Assembly: GCF_001006325.2 (NCBI RefSeq)
Contig: NZ_LBIA02000001.1
Span: 4,217,501 to 4,281,500 of the forward strand
Origin: Afipia massiliensis
Lineage (GTDB): Bacteria; Pseudomonadota; Alphaproteobacteria; Rhizobiales; Xanthobacteraceae
Length of the DNA stretch: 64,000 nt
Reading direction: 5' to 3'
Part shown: piece by piece, positions 57,106 through 64,000 of the stretch
How positions within the stretch are numbered: the stretch's first letter is position 1
How the letters are laid out: every line of letters starts with the position of its first letter
Position numbers and translations under genes: made by a program
The notes under the pieces: generated by a model
What the model was told of the DNA's origin: nothing
What the model saw: only the letters and a program-made list of their open reading frames with translations
Databases searched by the model: none

Positions 57106-58032
57106 ATGCAGCACGGCGCGACGCATCTCACCCCTGGCCCGGCCGGCTTTGCCGAGGCAGCGAGTCCGGCCCTGTATGCGGAGGGTTTCTCCGGCGGACT
57201 GGCGCCACGCGACTGGGTTATTCGTCACGACATCGATCGGCGCGCGCATCTGCTTGTGATCGAGACCAGAGGCGGCACTGCCAGGCTCCGCGGGACAGCG
57301 ATTGCGTTTGAAGCCCCCGCCCTGCTGTGGCTGCCGGGAGGTGTGGACGCCCATCTCCAGGTGCAGGCCGGCACGACCGGCCATCTCGTCGCCATCTCCG
57401 AGGATTTCCTGACGCGGATCGTCGCAGGCAGCGCGGAAGCTCTTCACCTGCAACGCACGATCGACCGGTTCGTGATGCTCAGAGAATCGCAAATCGAGGA
57501 TGCATTCGAAGCCGTCGCAGACTCCTGTGCGACGCTGGTGCGTGAACTCCACGCGCCGGCCCGCGGCAGCATGACCATGGTTTCATCCCATGTTTTGCTG
57601 CTTTGCCTGCATCTGTGGCGCTCGGCGACCCTGGAGGAAACCACCGGCGAAGCAGCTCGTCGCGGCGGCGGGCCGCGCCTTGTTGGCAATTTTCTTCAGA
57701 TGGTCGAACTGCATTATCGCGACGGCTGGCCGATTGCACGATATGCCGCGGCACTCGGCGTTACCGACGACAAACTGCACGCGCATTGCAAGCGCGAAAA
57801 AGCGCGCAGCCCGCGTGCCATCATACATGAGCGATTGATTCACGAGGCCTGTACCCGGCTCCATCAACTCGATCTGCCGGTCGAACAGATTGGATACGGT
57901 CTCGGCTTTCGCGATCCGGGTTATTTCAGCCGCTTCTTTCGCAAGCATCAGGGCATCTCACCCGGCGCCTACCGGCGTCGGGCCCGAGTTGAGCAGGCGA
58001 AACGCGGCCCATTTTATGCGGCATGGCCATAG
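57106..58032 (+). CDS. AraC family transcriptional regulator
   Basis: Regulator of 308 residues. An N-terminal cupin-like effector region (about residues 20-130) is followed by the double helix-turn-helix at about 205-305: the first with IARYAAALGVTDDKLHAHCK, the second with VEQIGYGLGFRDPGYFSRFF and the R-K-H-Q-G-I-S-P-G-A-Y-R signature. It lies divergent from the livK-like gene with 152 bases between starts, so it is the likely activator of the importer/decarboxylase operon. ATG 57106 is preferred; the frame extends upstream without similarity. Confidence 0.88.
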   Translation: MQHGATHLTPGPAGFAEAASPALYAEGFSGGLAPRDWVIRHDIDRRAHLLVIETRGGTARLRGTAIAFEAPALLWLPGGVDAHLQVQAGTTGHLVAISEDFLTRIVAGSAEALHLQRTIDRFVMLRESQIEDAFEAVADSCATLVRELHAPARGSMTMVSSHVLLLCLHLWRSATLEETTGEAARRGGGPRLVGNFLQMVELHYRDGWPIARYAAALGVTDDKLHAHCKREKARSPRAIIHERLIHEACTRLHQLDLPVEQIGYGLGFRDPGYFSRFFRKHQGISPGAYRRRARVEQAKRGPFYAAWP

Positions 58033-58122
58033 CGCGCTTGCGACGCTCGTTCGGCCCTCCGAGACAGGGTCCACTGCTGCTCATCCAACGCAAGCCGCAT
58101 TTGCCGACCAGTCATTTCGCGA

Positions 58123-58545
58123 TCATTGAGCCTTCGTCAGTTTTGCTCCGCCGGAAGCTACCTCTGCTTTCTTTCCGCTGGAATCGAACTGCTTGAGGTA
58201 GGCGATGATATCGTCAATCTGCTGTGGATTCTTCAAGCCCGTAAAAATCATCTTGGTCCCGGGTATCTTGGCCTTCGGGTCCTTGATGTATTCGCGGAAG
58301 GTTGCTTCATCCCAGGTGATGCCGGAATTCTTGTTCGCAGGTGAATAATTAAACCCTTCAATCGTCCCGGACTTTCGCCCGAACAATCCGTTGAGCAGAG
58401 GACCGACCGCATTCTTCGCCGTCTCGCCGACCTGGTGGCACGCCTTGCACTGGGCAAAAACTTTCTCTCCCGCCGCCGCGTCCTGGGCGGAGGCGGAAAC
58501 GGTCGAGAGGAATCCTGCTGCGATGGCGAAAACAAAAATGCGCAT
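58123..58545 (-). CDS. Periplasmic class I c-type cytochrome (c550/c552-like)
   Basis: Electron carrier of 140 residues. The signal peptide MRIFVFAIAAGFLSTVSASAQ precedes the heme-binding CKACH motif near residue 33; the Met ligand is in IPGTKMIFTGL. The length and the C-terminal YLKQF fit mitochondrial-like alphaproteobacterial cytochromes c. It is downstream of the oxidase genes on the same strand, so it may donate electrons to that oxidase. A polar tail of about 20 residues follows the core. Confidence 0.92.
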   Translation of the reverse strand: MRIFVFAIAAGFLSTVSASAQDAAAGEKVFAQCKACHQVGETAKNAVGPLLNGLFGRKSGTIEGFNYSPANKNSGITWDEATFREYIKDPKAKIPGTKMIFTGLKNPQQIDDIIAYLKQFDSSGKKAEVASGGAKLTKAQ

Positions 58546-58615
58546 GCGACCACTCCAAGGCTGACAGCCAAAATGGCTGATAAAGTCAGATCTGAACGAG
58601 CGTGCTGTTGGCGAG

Positions 58616-58909
58616 TTAGCCCAGTGACGTGATGATTTCCCGGTAAGCAGCCTCAGGGAACGCCTTCAACGTGCGCGTTCGGATGTTACCCATCATTCCA
58701 AGCTGCAGGTTGAAACGCGCGGCGACTGCATCGTCCGGGGCTTCATAAATCGCGACGATGTCGTAGTCGCCCATGGTCAGGAAAAACAGTTTAAACTCGC
58801 CGTCCATATCCTTGAGGGCTTTCTTCGCCGCGTCCAAACGACGTGGCGACTCCTTCACGCTTTGAATGCCTTTGTCGGTCCAGTTTGCAAGCATGACATA
58901 GGTGGTCAT
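58616..58909 (-). CDS. GYD domain-containing protein
   Basis: A 97-residue ferredoxin-like-fold protein of the GYD family. The motif is in LTMGDYDIVAIYEAPDDAV, with the start MTTYVMLANWTDKGI and a middle helix RRLDAAKKALKDM. No function is established for the family. It sits between the last oxidase gene (32 bases upstream) and the cytochrome c gene on the same strand, so it may be cotranscribed with the oxidase. Confidence 0.88.
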   Translation of the reverse strand: MTTYVMLANWTDKGIQSVKESPRRLDAAKKALKDMDGEFKLFFLTMGDYDIVAIYEAPDDAVAARFNLQLGMMGNIRTRTLKAFPEAAYREIITSLG

Positions 58910-58941
58910 GGCAGTCCTCCCTGCGCACGAGGCCCCCGCTT

Positions 58942-59322
58942 CTACGCTCCTGACTTGAAGAACACGATCCGGGTCAGCAGCGTGTAATCCGACTCAAGCA
59001 CCATGATGGCCACGAAGACCAACAGCGCCAGTGGCGGAAGCAGGATGGCATAACTCAATGCCAGCCGCTCCCAGGCCATATGCATGAAGACGGCAACGAT
59101 CAAACCGGCCTTCGCAACCATGAACAGCAGGATCAGCGACCAGCGCAAATATCCGTGAACGCCGAAGTAATCGACGAGATACGAACAGGCGCTGAGGATA
59201 AACAACCATCCCCAGACAACAAGGTACAGCTTGATAGGATGTTGCTGTCCCTCGGCATGCGAGGTTGCCGACGTGGCCGGATGCGCTGCCTGAGAAACTC
59301 CGTTCATCGTGACTTCGGCCAT
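58942..59322 (-). CDS. Cytochrome c oxidase subunit IV-type protein
   Basis: Small membrane subunit of 126 residues with three hydrophobic segments (about residues 30-52, 57-78 and 90-112), matching bacterial prokaryotic-type subunit IV/CoxD/CyoD-like proteins. HPIKLYLVVWGWLFILSAC and MVAKAGLIVAVFMHMAWER are the conserved blocks. It ends the oxidase gene set and starts nine bases after the subunit III stop. It probably stabilises the complex; it carries no cofactor. Confidence 0.87.
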   Translation of the reverse strand: MAEVTMNGVSQAAHPATSATSHAEGQQHPIKLYLVVWGWLFILSACSYLVDYFGVHGYLRWSLILLFMVAKAGLIVAVFMHMAWERLALSYAILLPPLALLVFVAIMVLESDYTLLTRIVFFKSGA

Positions 59323-59331
59323 GCCGTCACC

Positions 59332-60057
59332 TCACCAAAGATAGAAGAAGGCAAAGATAAACACCCACACCAGATCCACGAAATGCCAGTAAAGCCCTGT
59401 GATTTCGACGATCTCGTATTGTCCTTTTCGGCTCGTGAAAAAGCCGCGCCGCTCGGTGTCGAAGTCCCCCCGCCAAACCTTTCGCGCGATGATGATCAGG
59501 AAAATCACGCCGATGGTCACGTGGGTGCCGTGGAAACCCGTGATCATGAAGAAGCTCGCGCCGAATTGGGCCGCGCCCCACGGGTTTTCCCACGGCCGGG
59601 CCCCTTCCGTGATCAGCTTGGTCCACTCGAAAGCTTGCATGCCGACGAACATCGCACCAAACACAGCGGTCACCAGCATCAGTATCGCAGTTTTGCGACG
59701 ATCCCGGCGATAGCCGTAGTTGACCGCCATCGCCATGGTTCCGCTGCTGCTGATTAGCACAAAGGTCATGATCGCGATCAGAATGAGCGGAAGATGCTGT
59801 CCCGCAATCTCGAGGGCGAACACTTCACTTGGGTTCGGCCAAGGCACCGTCGTCGACATGCGCGCCGTCATGTACGACAGCAGGAAGCAGCCGAAAATAA
59901 AGGTGTCGCTGAGAAGAAAGATCCACATCATGGCCTTGCCCCACGAGACATCCTTGAACGCGCGCTGATCCGAAGACCAGTCGGCGACGATGCCTCGCAA
60001 CCCTGCAGGCCGCGCTCGGGTTTGTTGTCCGGCGTTTGTCAGCGCAGTTTCAGCCAT
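59332..60057 (-). CDS. coxP: Heme-copper oxidase subunit III
   Basis: Membrane subunit of 241 residues. Hydrophobic segments are followed by the family block GFHGTHVTIGVIFLIIIARK and the C-terminal LYWHFVDLVWVFIFAFFYLW, which carries the conserved His and Asp. A Glu in the FVGMQAFEW segment is also typical. The ATG at 60057 is preferred; a GTG at 60066 is in frame. The symbol is by analogy with the Bradyrhizobium coxMNOP order. A second subunit III-like protein is encoded just upstream. Confidence 0.88.
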   Translation of the reverse strand: MAETALTNAGQQTRARPAGLRGIVADWSSDQRAFKDVSWGKAMMWIFLLSDTFIFGCFLLSYMTARMSTTVPWPNPSEVFALEIAGQHLPLILIAIMTFVLISSSGTMAMAVNYGYRRDRRKTAILMLVTAVFGAMFVGMQAFEWTKLITEGARPWENPWGAAQFGASFFMITGFHGTHVTIGVIFLIIIARKVWRGDFDTERRGFFTSRKGQYEIVEITGLYWHFVDLVWVFIFAFFYLW

Positions 60058-60072
60058 TGCGCTCACCTCTCC

Positions 60073-60777
60073 CTAGGTCAGCAACTGGCGGCAGATGGCG
60101 GCAAAATCGTCCGCCCAGCCCGTCAGCAGCGCAAGCAGGATCAGCCAAACCAGAAGCAGGAAGTGCCAGTACATGGTGCACAGTTCCACGCTCAGACGCA
60201 GCCGCGAAACTTCCACACCGCGCCATGCCTTCGCGGTGGTTCTGCCCAGCACCGCGAGGCCGCCGAGTACATGCAGCCCATGAACTGCAGTGATGAGATA
60301 GAAGAATGCATTGGCCGGATTTGCCGCCAGAAGGTAGCCGGCGGCGTTGAGTTGCTGCCACGCCAGAAGCTGACCAATCACAAACACTACAGAGGAAACA
60401 CCTCCCGCAAGCAGACCAATCAGCACATTGTCGCTGTCATCCCGGCGTACGGCGACCTGCGCCCATTGCAGCGCCGCGCTGCTCACGATCAGAACGCCGG
60501 TGTTGAACCACAACAGCTTGGGCATGGGCAGCGAGCGCCAGTCAGTCAATTCCATGCGCATGGAGTACGCACTGATGAAGAGCGCGAACAGCGAGCCGAC
60601 GACCGCAAGAAACACACCCAGCCCAATTTTTGCCGGCGGTAGCAACGAAGCGCCTCCACCAGGAAAATCGCCGATTGCCCCTTCCTCCAGCCAGGGTTTC
60701 GCCGCGAGCCGCTGCTGCGAGAGCCACCATCCCGCAATGGCCGCCAGCCCAGCCATGAACAGGATGATCGCGGTCAT
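60073..60777 (-). CDS. coxO: Second heme-copper oxidase subunit III-like protein
   Basis: Membrane protein of 234 residues with about seven hydrophobic segments. The subunit III features are GQLLAWQQLN, TAVHGLHVLGGLAVL and ELCTMYWHFLLLVWLILL, the last matching the equivalent block in the next gene. It is more divergent than the coxP-like protein, and its N terminus has a GGASLLPPAKIG loop. Two subunit III homologues in tandem are known from coxMNOP of Bradyrhizobium. Its ATG overlaps the subunit I stop by four bases. Confidence 0.85.
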   Translation of the reverse strand: MTAIILFMAGLAAIAGWWLSQQRLAAKPWLEEGAIGDFPGGGASLLPPAKIGLGVFLAVVGSLFALFISAYSMRMELTDWRSLPMPKLLWFNTGVLIVSSAALQWAQVAVRRDDSDNVLIGLLAGGVSSVVFVIGQLLAWQQLNAAGYLLAANPANAFFYLITAVHGLHVLGGLAVLGRTTAKAWRGVEVSRLRLSVELCTMYWHFLLLVWLILLALLTGWADDFAAICRQLLT

Positions 60778-62549
60778 GGGTGAGCTCCCTGCCCTGTTAA
60801 TGCGGACGGCGGCTCATTCTGCGGCACGAAATCCCGCGCAGCCCCGGGGACGCTGTAATCGTAAGCCCAGCGATACACGACGGGGAGCTCCTTGCCCCAA
60901 TTGCCATGCGTCGGCGGAGTTTCCGGTGTTTGCCACTCCAGCGTGGTGGCGTTCCACGGATTCCCGCCCGCCTCTTTCCCTTTGCGCAGGCTCCAGAACA
61001 TATTGAACACGAACACCAGCTGGGCGAAGCCGACGATCAAGGCCGCCACGCTCATGAACGCGTTCAGGTCGTGCGCGGATGCAGGGACGAAAGCCGTATC
61101 GCCAATATCGTGATAGCGGCGCGGTACACCCAGCAGGCCGAGATAGTGCATGGGGAAGAAAATTGCATAAGCTCCGAGGAACGTGACCCAGAAATGGAAC
61201 TTGCCCATCCAATCGTTGAGCATCCGTCCGGTGACTTTCGGATACCAATGATAGATCGCGCCAAACACGACCATGATCGGCGCCACGCCCATCACCATGT
61301 GGAAATGCGCGACGACGAACATTGTGTCGGATAGCGGCACGTCCACGACCACATTGCCGAGGAACAGACCGGTCAGCCCGCCGTTGACGAACGTGACGAT
61401 GAAGCCGAGCGCGAACAACATCGGCACCGTCAGATGGATGTCGCCGCGCCACAGGGTCAGAACCCAGTTATAGACCTTGATGGCTGTCGGGATAGCGATG
61501 ATCAACGTGGTCGTTGCGAAGAAGAACCCGAATTTCGGATTCATGCCGCTGACATACATATGGTGCGCCCACACCACGAAGCTCAGCGCGCCGATTCCGA
61601 CGATGGCCCAGACCATCATGCGATAACCGAAGATGTTCTTTCTCGCATGCGTGCTGATCAGGTCAGACACAATGCCGAACGCCGGCAGCGCAACGATATA
61701 GACCTCGGGGTGACCGAAGAACCAGAACAGGTGCTGAAACAACAGCGGACTGCCGCCGCCGTATTTCATCTGCTGGCCCATCTCCACAAGTGTGGGCATG
61801 AAGAAGCTGGTGCCGAGGAGCCGGTCCAGAAGCATCATCACGGACGCGACGAACAACGCTGGAAAAGCGAGCAGCGCCATGACTGTCGCCGTGAAAATGC
61901 CCCACACCGTCAGCGGCATGCGCATCAGCGTCATTCCGCGCGTGCGGGCCTGCAGCACGGTCACCACATAATTCAAGCCGCCCATGGTGAATCCGACAAT
62001 GAACAGGATCAGCGACAACAACATCATGATGATGCCCGCTTCCTGCCCCGGCGTGCCGGAGAGAACTGCCTGCGGCGGGTACAACGTCCATCCGGCGCCG
62101 GTCGGACCACCGGGAACGAAGAAAGTCGCAACCAGCACCACCACGGCAAGCAGATAGATCCAGTAGCTCAGCATGTTCGCGTACGGGAACACCATGTCGC
62201 GCGCGCCCACCATCAGCGGGATGAGGTAGTTTCCGAAGCCGCCCAGGAACACCGCGGTGAGCAGGTAGATCACCATGATCATGCCGTGCATGGTGATGAA
62301 CTGGAGATACTGGCTTGGGTCGATAAACGAGAACGTGCCGGGGAATCCGAGTTGCAGCCGCATCAGCCACGAGAGCACCAGCGCGACCATCCCGATCGCC
62401 ATCGCGGTGAGCGAATACTGTATGGCGATGACTTTGGCATCCTGAGAGAAGACGTACTTCGTCCACCAGCTGTGCGGATGATAAAGATCGACCTCTCCCA
62501 CCTCAGCCGGCGGAATGCGTGCAATGACGTCAGACGGGACATCAACCAT
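60774..62549 (-). CDS. coxN: Cytochrome c oxidase subunit I (heme-copper oxidase, A-type)
   Basis: Catalytic subunit of 591 residues with about twelve to thirteen transmembrane helices. The heme a His is in FITMHGMIMV; the CuB/Tyr cross-link is in FFGHPEVYIVALPAF; CuB His-His is in VVWAHHMYVSGM; heme a3 and heme a ligands are in VVAHFHMVMGVAP. The GHPEVY form with Glu marks the A1 group. The subunit reduces oxygen to water and pumps protons. It follows the subunit II gene by 76 bases and overlaps the subunit III-like gene. Confidence 0.95.
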   Translation of the reverse strand: MVDVPSDVIARIPPAEVGEVDLYHPHSWWTKYVFSQDAKVIAIQYSLTAMAIGMVALVLSWLMRLQLGFPGTFSFIDPSQYLQFITMHGMIMVIYLLTAVFLGGFGNYLIPLMVGARDMVFPYANMLSYWIYLLAVVVLVATFFVPGGPTGAGWTLYPPQAVLSGTPGQEAGIIMMLLSLILFIVGFTMGGLNYVVTVLQARTRGMTLMRMPLTVWGIFTATVMALLAFPALFVASVMMLLDRLLGTSFFMPTLVEMGQQMKYGGGSPLLFQHLFWFFGHPEVYIVALPAFGIVSDLISTHARKNIFGYRMMVWAIVGIGALSFVVWAHHMYVSGMNPKFGFFFATTTLIIAIPTAIKVYNWVLTLWRGDIHLTVPMLFALGFIVTFVNGGLTGLFLGNVVVDVPLSDTMFVVAHFHMVMGVAPIMVVFGAIYHWYPKVTGRMLNDWMGKFHFWVTFLGAYAIFFPMHYLGLLGVPRRYHDIGDTAFVPASAHDLNAFMSVAALIVGFAQLVFVFNMFWSLRKGKEAGGNPWNATTLEWQTPETPPTHGNWGKELPVVYRWAYDYSVPGAARDFVPQNEPPSALTGQGAHP

Positions 62550-62625
62550 CGAAATGTCCTCCTTGGTCTTCCTCTCGTCGGAGAAGGGTTCGCCTCACGA
62601 TATGCGGCGTCTCTTCATCGATTTT

Positions 62626-63459
62626 TTATTCACTGCCTGTCGTGTAAGTCGCCTTCATAATGTTGCGCGGACCGGACAGTTCCGCGAACGTCTGCTGCTG
62701 CTCCAGCCACGCCCGATAATCTTTCTCTTCCTGAACGATGACCTTTCCCCGCATCTGCGAGTGCGCGAGGCCGCAAAGCTCCGCGCAGAGAACCTCGAAC
62801 GTTCCCGTCCGCGTGGGAGTGAACCAGAAGTAAGTGACCGAACCAGGCACCATATCCATTTTGGCGCGGAACTCCGGCACATAGAAATTGTGCAGGACAT
62901 CGATCGATCGCAGCAGCACCTTGACCGGCTTGCCGATTGGCAGGTGGAGGTCGCCGTTCTCGATCACGATGTCGTCCTGTCCGGCGGAATCCTTGGGATT
63001 CAAACCCAAAGGATTTTCAGCGCTGACGTTGCTGGCGTCGGACGTCCCCATCCGACCGTCCTTACCTGGGAGCCGGTAGCTCCAGCGCCACTGCTGACCC
63101 ATGACCTCGATCTCGGTCGCATCCGCAGGGACTGTCACGAACTGATGCCAGACGACAAGACCGGGCGCCAACATCGCTCCGACGCCAACCGCGGTTCCGA
63201 TTGTGAGCCACCATTCGAGCTTTTTGTTTTCCGGCTCGTAGGCTGCCTTCCTGCCTTCCTTGTGATGAAAGCGGTAAACGCAATAGGCCATGAAGGCGAC
63301 GATGGCGAAAAAGACGGCACCCGTGATCCAGAAGGTCATGGTGATGGTGTCGTCGATGTAACTCCAGTTCGAGGCAATCGGCGTCCACCACCATGGACTC
63401 CAGAGGTGGAACGCCACCGAGGCGACCGCGACCAAAAGAAATATGAGCGCTACAGCCAT
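62626..63459 (-). CDS. coxM: Cytochrome c oxidase subunit II (CuA)
   Basis: Electron-entry subunit of 277 residues. Two transmembrane helices lie at about residues 3-20 and 38-60, with a periplasmic cupredoxin domain after them. The CuA site is complete: Cys-x3-Cys-x3-His-x2-Met in CAELCGLAHSQM, plus the upstream His in DVLHNFYVPEFRAKMD. The aromatic electron-entry patch is GQQWRWSY. There is no fused cytochrome c domain, which fits a separate soluble cytochrome as donor. ATG 63459 is preceded by an AAGG-rich stretch; the longer frame upstream is not supported. Confidence 0.94.
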   Translation of the reverse strand: MAVALIFLLVAVASVAFHLWSPWWWTPIASNWSYIDDTITMTFWITGAVFFAIVAFMAYCVYRFHHKEGRKAAYEPENKKLEWWLTIGTAVGVGAMLAPGLVVWHQFVTVPADATEIEVMGQQWRWSYRLPGKDGRMGTSDASNVSAENPLGLNPKDSAGQDDIVIENGDLHLPIGKPVKVLLRSIDVLHNFYVPEFRAKMDMVPGSVTYFWFTPTRTGTFEVLCAELCGLAHSQMRGKVIVQEEKDYRAWLEQQQTFAELSGPRNIMKATYTTGSE

Positions 63460-64000
63460 CCCTTGTTCATCCTTGCCTCTAGAGGCTACGGACTTTAAGG
63501 GGCATGGATCATGTCGGCATCGGATGGCATGCCTGAAGCTAGCCACCGCAATGCTGGCCGCCTTGCCCCCTTAACCGGTCGCAACGTTGAACTCGACATT
63601 AAGTGGTTCAAGTCGGTCGGGTTCAATTCAGCGAGATGTTGCGATCGCTGGTGTCATCGAACTATGGGCATTACCACTACAGGATGTTCCTCGGCGGGCT
63701 TGGTTGTCAATAGACCGGCTTAGGCGAGCCGACGCCGTGAGCAGCTTGTTGAGACATTCGCGTGTCGTCGCGCGCGATACCGCATCGCAATCTAGAGGAC
63801 TACGCAGCGTCAGACTCAGACAAGGGAACCCAAGGCTACTGGAAAGATTTTTTTTGCAGATGCACAATCGATCTAACAGCGCGTGCTATTCTTCCCGGAT
63901 TCCGTTATACTTGCTCTACAGGTCGCGCCCTGTTTCGGATTCTATCGCGACTTCTGCGCACGAAGGCGATTGAACGCCGCTCCAAAAGTGACGCCCAATC
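63460..64000. other. Non-coding region upstream of the oxidase cluster to the window end
   Basis: About 540 bases without a gene I can support. It must carry the promoter of the minus-strand oxidase genes in its first part. Short ORFs on both strands have no family, poor ribosome-binding sites and unbiased codon use. A T-run lies at about 63848-63855 without a good stem before it. A TATACT hexamer near 63906 could be a plus-strand -10 element for a gene beyond the window. Composition is less GC-rich than the flanking genes. Confidence 0.45.

Noticed and set aside
61434-62660. 408-codon plus-strand ORF over coxN
   Set aside because: Antisense shadow of a clear oxidase subunit I; extreme His/Arg/Gln content.
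63460-64000. Gene in the right-hand terminal region
   Set aside because: All ORFs are short, lack a ribosome-binding site and show no domain; overlapping frames on both strands look equally random.

Overview
The window reads as one stretch of a high-GC alphaproteobacterial chromosome, most likely from the Nitrobacteraceae (Bradyrhizobium/Rhodopseudomonas/Afipia type). Three things point there: an acpXL-fabZXL-fabF2XL-fabF1XL-adhXL-lpxXL island for the very-long-chain fatty acid of lipid A, a second heme-copper oxidase cluster with two subunit III genes (the coxMNOP layout), and common Bradyrhizobium-type families (DUF2865, DUF2059, DUF1289, class II DAHP synthase, PomA-type MotA). I see no insertion sequence, prophage, integrase, CRISPR array or rRNA operon. 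Coding density is high. There is one tRNA gene, tRNA-Gln(CTG).

Layout. 1-1768: the end of a branched-chain-type ABC transporter (livG, cut by the window edge) and a FadR-type GntR regulator with two palindromic operator candidates. 1931-5308: tRNA-Gln, a HerA-like ATPase, an AhpD-like protein and a small membrane protein. 5471-10780: six-gene VLCFA lipid A island. 10781-15446 (minus): kup, rhodanese, aminotransferase, and a spermidine/putrescine-type binding protein. 15600-21136 (minus): motB/motA, then pssA/psd for phosphatidylethanolamine and an Atm1-type exporter. 21352-26061: LOG protein, VOC protein, and a tightly overlapped cysS-small membrane ORF-GNAT-cimA operon. 26352-36911: two secreted proteins, nadE, dgkA, class II DAHP synthase, glutathione reductase, DUF2059, rpiA, gph, a lipoprotein, moaA. 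37146-42054: a TRAP transporter (dctQ, dctM) facing two tandem paralogous binding-protein genes. 42216-48012: mrp, a beta-hydroxyacid dehydrogenase, an orphan sensor kinase, DUF1289, a retropepsin-like protease, dusA.

48183-58032 is the most distinctive accessory unit. Eight minus-strand genes (livK-like, livH, livM, livG, livF, aldehyde dehydrogenase, an orphan TctC binding protein, benzoylformate decarboxylase) are closely spaced and lie divergent from an AraC-family regulator. The enzymes would turn an aryl-2-oxoacid into the aldehyde and then the acid. The two binding proteins suggest dedicated uptake of that acid or a precursor. No mandelate dehydrogenase or racemase is present, so the imported substrate is probably the oxoacid itself; the exact substrate is inference.

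58123-63459 (minus) encodes a complete alternative cytochrome oxidase (subunits II, I, III, III-like, IV), followed by a GYD-domain protein and a soluble cytochrome c. The last 540 bases hold no gene that I can support. Starts were chosen by family length and ribosome-binding sites. Many long ORFs antisense to real genes are GC-driven shadows and were left out.
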